Notes under the pieces: model-generated
The model's database searches: none
Told to the model about the DNA's origin: nothing
The model's input: only the letters and a program-made list of their open reading frames with translations
DNA from: Cryobacterium roopkundense
GTDB taxonomy: Bacteria; Actinomycetota; Actinomycetes; Actinomycetales; Microbacteriaceae
Direction: 5' to 3'
Length of the DNA: 64,000 nt
NCBI RefSeq assembly: GCF_014200405.1
Contig: NZ_JACHBQ010000001.1
Coordinates: forward strand, 3,038,001-3,102,000
Program-made: the position numbers and the translations under genes
Shown: positions 59,745 through 64,000 of the stretch, piece by piece
How the letters are laid out: each line of letters starts with the position of its first letter
Position numbering within the stretch: position 1 is the first letter of the stretch

Positions 59745-61538
59745 TCAGCAGCGCGCGGCCAACTCCTGCGTCTCCGGCAGATTGATCAGCGGCGTGCTCT
59801 GCACGGTGAGGTCACCGTCGAACGGCTCGGCGCCGAGCCATTCGAAGCGCAGCACGGTGCTCTCCCCCGGCGCGAGCTCCACGTCGAGTGTGCTCACCGG
59901 GTATCCCCCGTCGGTGGCCGGGTGATACGGCACCACGGCGCCGTCGCGTGTCAGGCCGAGGTTGTCCATGTCGGGAGCGCCGTAGGCCGAGACCATCGTC
60001 TTGATGTTGCCCGGGGGCACGCCGAAGTCGCCTCCGCCCGTGACGTAGAGCGGCAGGGAGAGTGCGGCGTCGGCGGGCGCGCTGTTGGTGAGAGTGACGT
60101 CCACACCGAATGTGGGCCGCTTGTCCTGGCGACAGGTCTTCCGCCCCACGGCGTACTGCACGTCAAGGTAGAGATCCATTTTCGAACCCGTGCCATCGTT
60201 GAGGTACACACCAAAGGTCTTTTCGGCGGCAGTGCTCACCGGCAGCCCACCGGCGATGGTGGTGTCGGCGAGAACGGCTTGCTCGTCGGGGTGTGCGCTC
60301 CACACCAGCACGCGGTGTTCGCCGCCCGCTTCCCCGAGCGCCTCGATCAGGGCGACGGGGTCGACGTCGCCGCCCGACACCGCCGTGAAGACGGCCGCGG
60401 CGGCGCCGGCAAAGAAGTCATTCTGTTGGATGGGTTCGTACTTCTCATACGCGTCGCCCAGCAGCAGCTGCACGGCGTTGTCGGCGGTCAACACTTCGCC
60501 GGTGGGCAGCGTGATCGGACCGGTGGCTCGCAGCAGGTAGCTCAGCGTCACGGGGTCCACCGAAATCACACCGTCGGCCTGCAGCCCGAAGCGCAGGTTC
60601 CACATCTGCTGCGCGATCTGGCCGCTGAGCGCAAAGTTCGGGGTGAGGTTCACATTCTGAACGAACTGCCCCGTCACATCGCCGTAGATGCTCCGCGTGT
60701 CCGTGGGCAGGGTGATCACCGGGGCGTCATGGCGGGGGAAGTCGGTGCTCGAGGCCTGTTGCGCCAACTCGATCCGCCCGTTCTCGGTGTGGATGAGCGC
60801 CAGGGCCCCCGGGATGCCGCCGGTGGACCGCAGCTCGGCCGGGTTCTGGAACAGCAGCACGTAGTTGCGCGGGCCGGCGTGCCCCAGCATGGCGGGAACG
60901 ATCTCCACCGCGCGATTGAGCGCCCCCACACTCACGGCAGTGTCCGTCACCGTCGTGCTCAGCTGCTGCGCGGCGTCTCGCACCACGGAAAGCGTGCGGG
61001 TCGTGTCGATTGCGAGCGCATTGCTCTCCGCCCTCACGAGCGCCGTGTGCGCCGAGGCAATCCGGGGCTGCGCTGCCACGAGCGGATCCAGGTTGATTGC
61101 ACCGTCCACCGGCCGGAAGACCGTCGGGTCCAGGGCGCCCGCGATGGTCGCGAGCGGCCCGACCACGTTCTGCGACACGTCGTCGACGACGGCGGCGATT
61201 TCCCTGACCCCGGTGAGGTTGGTGCCCAGAAACGGCACCACTTCGAAGGCGCGCCAGATGGGATCGCTCGTCAGGGCCGCGGCACGCGAGGCGTGCTCGG
61301 CCAGTTGCTCCACCGATGCCTGCGCCGATTCGGGGTCGTCGCTGAGCACCTGCCCCTTGATCGCCGAGGCCAACGGGATGGCGCTTTCCAGCTCGGTCTT
61401 GGCCATGCTGCCGCGCACCCCCACCCACACGGCACCGGCAAACACCACGACGAGCACCCCCACCGCCCCGCGCACGATCATCTGTCGACGACGGGCGCGG
61501 CGGCGCGGGTCGGGGGCAGCGGGGTGGTGAGAGACCAT
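59745..61538 (-). CDS. DUF4012 membrane-anchored protein, module 3
   Basis: 597 residues from ATG 61538 (a TTG four codons earlier is possible). Arg-rich start (DPRRRARRRQMIV), one membrane segment, then the extracellular DUF4012 part: 'NYVLLFQNPAELRSTGGIPG', 'LLRATGPITLPTGEVLTADN', 'VLVWSAHPDEQAVLADTTIA', 'GVYLNDGTGSKMDLYL' and 'TCRQDKRPTFGVDVTLTN', with a terminal Cys (LAARC). No ribosome site; the leader TTGGATATTCGG before ATG resembles module 1. It lies 46 bases downstream of fcl on the same strand and may be transcribed with gmd-fcl. Confidence 0.88.
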   Translation of the reverse strand: MVSHHPAAPDPRRRARRRQMIVRGAVGVLVVVFAGAVWVGVRGSMAKTELESAIPLASAIKGQVLSDDPESAQASVEQLAEHASRAAALTSDPIWRAFEVVPFLGTNLTGVREIAAVVDDVSQNVVGPLATIAGALDPTVFRPVDGAINLDPLVAAQPRIASAHTALVRAESNALAIDTTRTLSVVRDAAQQLSTTVTDTAVSVGALNRAVEIVPAMLGHAGPRNYVLLFQNPAELRSTGGIPGALALIHTENGRIELAQQASSTDFPRHDAPVITLPTDTRSIYGDVTGQFVQNVNLTPNFALSGQIAQQMWNLRFGLQADGVISVDPVTLSYLLRATGPITLPTGEVLTADNAVQLLLGDAYEKYEPIQQNDFFAGAAAAVFTAVSGGDVDPVALIEALGEAGGEHRVLVWSAHPDEQAVLADTTIAGGLPVSTAAEKTFGVYLNDGTGSKMDLYLDVQYAVGRKTCRQDKRPTFGVDVTLTNSAPADAALSLPLYVTGGGDFGVPPGNIKTMVSAYGAPDMDNLGLTRDGAVVPYHPATDGGYPVSTLDVELAPGESTVLRFEWLGAEPFDGDLTVQSTPLINLPETQELAARC

Positions 61539-61584
61539 CCGAATATCCAATCAGGGCCGCCAGATCGGCGGCGGTAAGCTTCCG

Positions 61585-62586
61585 CTACTGGCGGATGGTG
61601 TCGGCGTGGTCGCGGTACCACTCAACTGTGGAGCGCAGGCCGGCCGTCAGGTCGATCTGGGCGGTCCAGCCGGCCTCGGCGAGCTTGGAGACATCGAGGA
61701 GCTTCTGCGGAGTGCCGTCGGGCTTGTCGGTGTCCCACTCGGTCGTGCCGGTGAACCCCACCACCTGGGCGATCGTGTCCGCAATCTCCCGAATGGTCAC
61801 GTCACGCCCGGTACCCACGTTCACCTGCTCGGGTCCGTCGTAGTGCTCCAGCAGGTGCAGGCACGCCTCGGCCATGTCGTCCACGTGCAAGAACTCCCGC
61901 CGCGGCGTGCCCGTGCCCCAGTTCGTCACCGAGCTCGCGCCATTCTTCGCGGCGTCGTCGTACCGGCGAATCAACGCTGGCAACACATGCGACCCGGCGG
62001 GCGAGAAGTTATCGCCCGGGCCGTAGAGGTTCGTGGGCATCGCCGAGATCCACGGCAACCCGTACTGACGCCTCACCGCCTGAATCTGCAAAATCCCGGC
62101 GATCTTCGCGATCGCATAGGCGTCGTTTGTGGGCTCGAGGTGCCCGGTGAGCAGGGAATCCTCCCGAATCGGCTGGGCCGCGAGCCGCGGATAAATGCAA
62201 CTCGACCCGAGGAACAACAGTCGCTCCACGCCGTACTTCAGGGCCGCGTCGAGCACGTTCACCTGAATGCGCAGGTTGTCGCTCAAGAAATCGACCGGAT
62301 AGGTGTCATTGGCGAGGATGCCGCCCACCTTCGCCGCCGCCAACACCACGTAGCGCGGCTTCGTCTCGGCGAAGAACGCGAACACCGCGTCACGGTCCTT
62401 CAAATCCAGGTCCGCCGATGACCGGCCGACCAGATCGGTGAACCCTTCGGCGTGCAGGCGCCGCCAAATAGCGGACCCCACCAGGCCACGGTGCCCGGCC
62501 ACGTAAAACGTGCCGGTGCGCTCAAGCGGGCCGGACGTGAAGTCCACCTGGTCGCGGGAATCGGAGGTCGGCGTCGTCAGCGTCAT
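61585..62586 (-). CDS. fcl: GDP-L-fucose synthase
   Basis: 333 residues from ATG 62586, overlapping the gmd stop (ATGA). NADPH fold '[18 protein letters not shown]', active-site Ser/Cys region '[18 protein letters not shown]', '[17 protein letters not shown]' with YxxxK, '[14 protein letters not shown]' and '[20 protein letters not shown]'. Bifunctional epimerase/reductase producing GDP-L-fucose from the Gmd product. About 20 extra N-terminal residues precede the core. Confidence 0.95.
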   Translation of the reverse strand: MTLTTPTSDSRDQVDFTSGPLERTGTFYVAGHRGLVGSAIWRRLHAEGFTDLVGRSSADLDLKDRDAVFAFFAETKPRYVVLAAAKVGGILANDTYPVDFLSDNLRIQVNVLDAALKYGVERLLFLGSSCIYPRLAAQPIREDSLLTGHLEPTNDAYAIAKIAGILQIQAVRRQYGLPWISAMPTNLYGPGDNFSPAGSHVLPALIRRYDDAAKNGASSVTNWGTGTPRREFLHVDDMAEACLHLLEHYDGPEQVNVGTGRDVTIREIADTIAQVVGFTGTTEWDTDKPDGTPQKLLDVSKLAEAGWTAQIDLTAGLRSTVEWYRDHADTIRQ

Positions 62587-63653
62587 GAGACCAGCGCGCT
62601 GTCTCGCACCGCGGCGGCGGGTTCCTGGGTTCCCCAGCTTGCAAGCTTGACCTCGTCGATCCACCGACCACCGGCGTGACCGAGCGCGGTGATATCGGCG
62701 TCCACCATGATGCGCGCCAACTCCGCGGTGTCCACGGTGGCCTTCCAGCCGAGCTTCGCTTCGGCCTTCGACGCGTCACCGACGAGGGCATCCACCTCGG
62801 TGGGGCGCAGGTACCGCTCGTCAAACCGCACGTGCTCCTCCCACTCCAGGCCCGCATGTTCGAACGCCGTCTGCACGAAGTCCCGCACCGTGAAATTGCC
62901 GCCGGTGGCCAGCACGAAGTCCTCAGGCTCATCCACCTGCAGCATGCGCCACATACCCTCCACATACTCGGCGGCGTAACCCCAGTCACGAACCGAATCG
63001 AGGTTACCGAGGTACACATGGTCCTGTTTGCCGGCCTTGATCGCCGCGACAGCGCGGGTGATCTTCCGCGTCACAAACGTCTCGCCTCGACGCGGCGACT
63101 CGTGATTGAACAAAATACCGTTCACCGCGAACATCCCGTACGCCTCACGGTAGTTCTTCGTAATCCAGTAGCTGTACACCTTCGCGGCACCATACGGCGA
63201 GCGCGGGTAGAACGGGGTCTCCTCGTTCTGCGGCGGCGGCGTCGCCCCAAACATCTCCGAACTCGACGCCTGGTAGAACCGGCAGTGAATCCCCGACATC
63301 CGCACAGCCTCCAGCAGACGAATCGAGCCCATGCCCGTCGTGTCAGCGGTGTGCTCCGGCTCATCGAACGACACCCGCACGTGAGACTGCGCGGCCAGGT
63401 TGTAGACCTCGTCGGGCTTGATCTCCGCGAGCAGCGTCGACAGGCGCGAGCCATCGCTCAGGTCCCCGTAGTGCAGGAACAACTTCGCTGTCGTGTCATG
63501 CGGATCGACATACAGGTGATCGATACGCGACGTATTGAACGTCGACGCACGACGAATCAAACCGTGAACCTCGTAACCCTTACCGAGCAACAATTCGGCG
63601 AGGTACGAACCGTCCTGTCCGGTGATCCCGGTAATAAAAGCACGCTTGGCCAT
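62583..63653 (-). CDS. gmd: GDP-mannose 4,6-dehydratase
   Basis: 356 residues; ATG with GGAGA upstream. '[19 protein letters not shown]', '[20 protein letters not shown]' and '[18 protein letters not shown]' (YxxxK), then '[17 protein letters not shown]' and '[18 protein letters not shown]'. Converts GDP-mannose to GDP-4-keto-6-deoxymannose for Fcl. Genes for GDP-mannose synthesis are not in the window. It is the first gene of the leftmost-reading transcript of the locus. Confidence 0.96.
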   Translation of the reverse strand: MAKRAFITGITGQDGSYLAELLLGKGYEVHGLIRRASTFNTSRIDHLYVDPHDTTAKLFLHYGDLSDGSRLSTLLAEIKPDEVYNLAAQSHVRVSFDEPEHTADTTGMGSIRLLEAVRMSGIHCRFYQASSSEMFGATPPPQNEETPFYPRSPYGAAKVYSYWITKNYREAYGMFAVNGILFNHESPRRGETFVTRKITRAVAAIKAGKQDHVYLGNLDSVRDWGYAAEYVEGMWRMLQVDEPEDFVLATGGNFTVRDFVQTAFEHAGLEWEEHVRFDERYLRPTEVDALVGDASKAEAKLGWKATVDTAELARIMVDADITALGHAGGRWIDEVKLASWGTQEPAAAVRDSALVS

Positions 63654-63836
63654 GTGATGTTCTCCGATAGGTTCCGGTGGTGTCGTGCCGGGTTTTCGAC
63701 CGCACGTCGATACCGTCTGTTTCTGGTTTTGACCCTGAGCTTATGGACTCGGAGGGATGTCCGCAAAGTGACCTGAAATCGCCGCACGCACCGCGACAGG
63801 CCAGTCATAGCCTGATGTAACTCGTCTGGGGGGCAA
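63654..63836. other. Intergenic region upstream of gmd
   Basis: Should hold the gmd promoter (minus strand) and possibly one for the rightward frame at 63837. TTGACC occurs on the plus strand at 63729 without a clear -10. Nothing else is recognised. Confidence 0.35.
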
Positions 63837-64000
63837 ATGCGTCAGGCTGACACAGGCCTTCGCCAACGGATGCTGCGGGCCGGCCTCATGCCCCCAGAAC
63901 GGGCGAGAATCGTCATCGCCACAGCGCCTATGATTCTCCTCGTGGCCACGAGTGCGCCGGTGCGGCCGAACCAAAACGAACATCGAACGGAACTTGCTTG
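63837..64000 (+). CDS. Possible 5' end of a gene running off the window
   Basis: An open frame from ATG 63837, preceded by GGGGGG, stays open to the window edge (about 54 residues). It begins with a basic stretch (MRQADTGLRQRMLRAG) and then a short hydrophobic run (IVIATAPMILLVATSA). It could be a membrane-anchored or signal-bearing protein, but the fragment is too short to identify and could be chance. Confidence 0.3.
   Translation, partial: MRQADTGLRQRMLRAGLMPPERARIVIATAPMILLVATSAPVRPNQNEHRTELA

Noticed and set aside
59388..61577. Long (729-residue) plus-strand frame across DUF4012 module 3
   Set aside because: Mirror of a real gene; no recognisable domain, no ribosome site, His/Arg/Gly-rich composition. 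Analogous shadows occur opposite the other GC-rich genes.
63741..63983. Minus-strand frame at the right edge
   Set aside because: Arg/His/Pro-rich with no ribosome site or signal; typical of a chance frame.
1..64000. CRISPR array, tRNA, rRNA, prophage or transposon genes
   Set aside because: I found no regularly spaced identical repeats, no cloverleaf-like sequence with TTCRANNC context, and no integrase or transposase motifs. The repeats present are palindromic intergenic units, not CRISPR.

Overview
The window is high-GC DNA from a Gram-positive actinobacterium, most likely a member of the Microbacteriaceae. The reasons are the strong GC3 bias, GTG starts with short stop/start overlaps, Tat and lipobox secretion signals, sortase-type LPXTG proteins, intergenic palindromes of the 'ctcgaccagcgg' type, and a strongly over-represented decamer AACGGATGCC. 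I see no rRNA, tRNA, CRISPR array, transposase or phage gene.

Layout. (1) 1-1601: the end of a secreted PKD-domain protein and a Tat-exported TIM-barrel sugar-phosphate isomerase-like protein. (2) 1874-5796, minus strand: an incomplete ebo-type cluster (UbiA-like prenyltransferase, EboA, TatD-like hydrolase, phosphodiesterase) without the dehydroquinate-synthase-like and EboE members. (3) 6012-8534, minus: a small membrane protein and an aromatic-ring FAD monooxygenase. (4) 8766-21649, plus: two tandem degenerate ROK proteins, then a tightly coupled cell-wall amino-sugar salvage operon: ABC importer without its ATPase, GH3 hexosaminidase, AnmK, GlcNAc-type kinase, MurQ, RpiR regulator, DeoR regulator, NagA. 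(5) 21641-22841: two copies of a palindromic ~95-bp element flanking a frameshifted membrane-protein gene. (6) 22935-29159, plus: an IclR regulator and a histidine-degradation set (hutU, an M20 amidase, hutF, hutI; no hutH).

(7) 29436-63653: a large surface-glycan locus. It holds genes for UDP-di-N-acetylbacillosamine (PglF, E, D) with its initiating phosphoglycosyltransferase (PglC), UDP-L-FucNAc (CapE, F, G) with a WbuB-like transferase, a UDP-HexNAc uronate (dehydrogenase plus epimerase), UDP-glucuronate (Ugd) and GDP-L-fucose (Gmd, Fcl). It also holds a Wzx-like flippase, two Wzy-like membrane proteins, further glycosyltransferases including a two-domain fusion, and two acetyltransferases. 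A chain of overlapping minus-strand genes runs from 54339 down to 44548, with the second polymerase candidate 11 bases further on.

The most striking feature is that this locus contains three paralogous modules, each a membrane-anchored DUF4012 protein followed downstream by a small secreted protein with an LPXTG/LAXTG sorting signal (29436-31568, 54438-56862, 58752-61538). My working hypothesis, which is inference only, is that these modules attach or present the glycan at the cell surface, with the small sortase substrates as carriers or acceptors.
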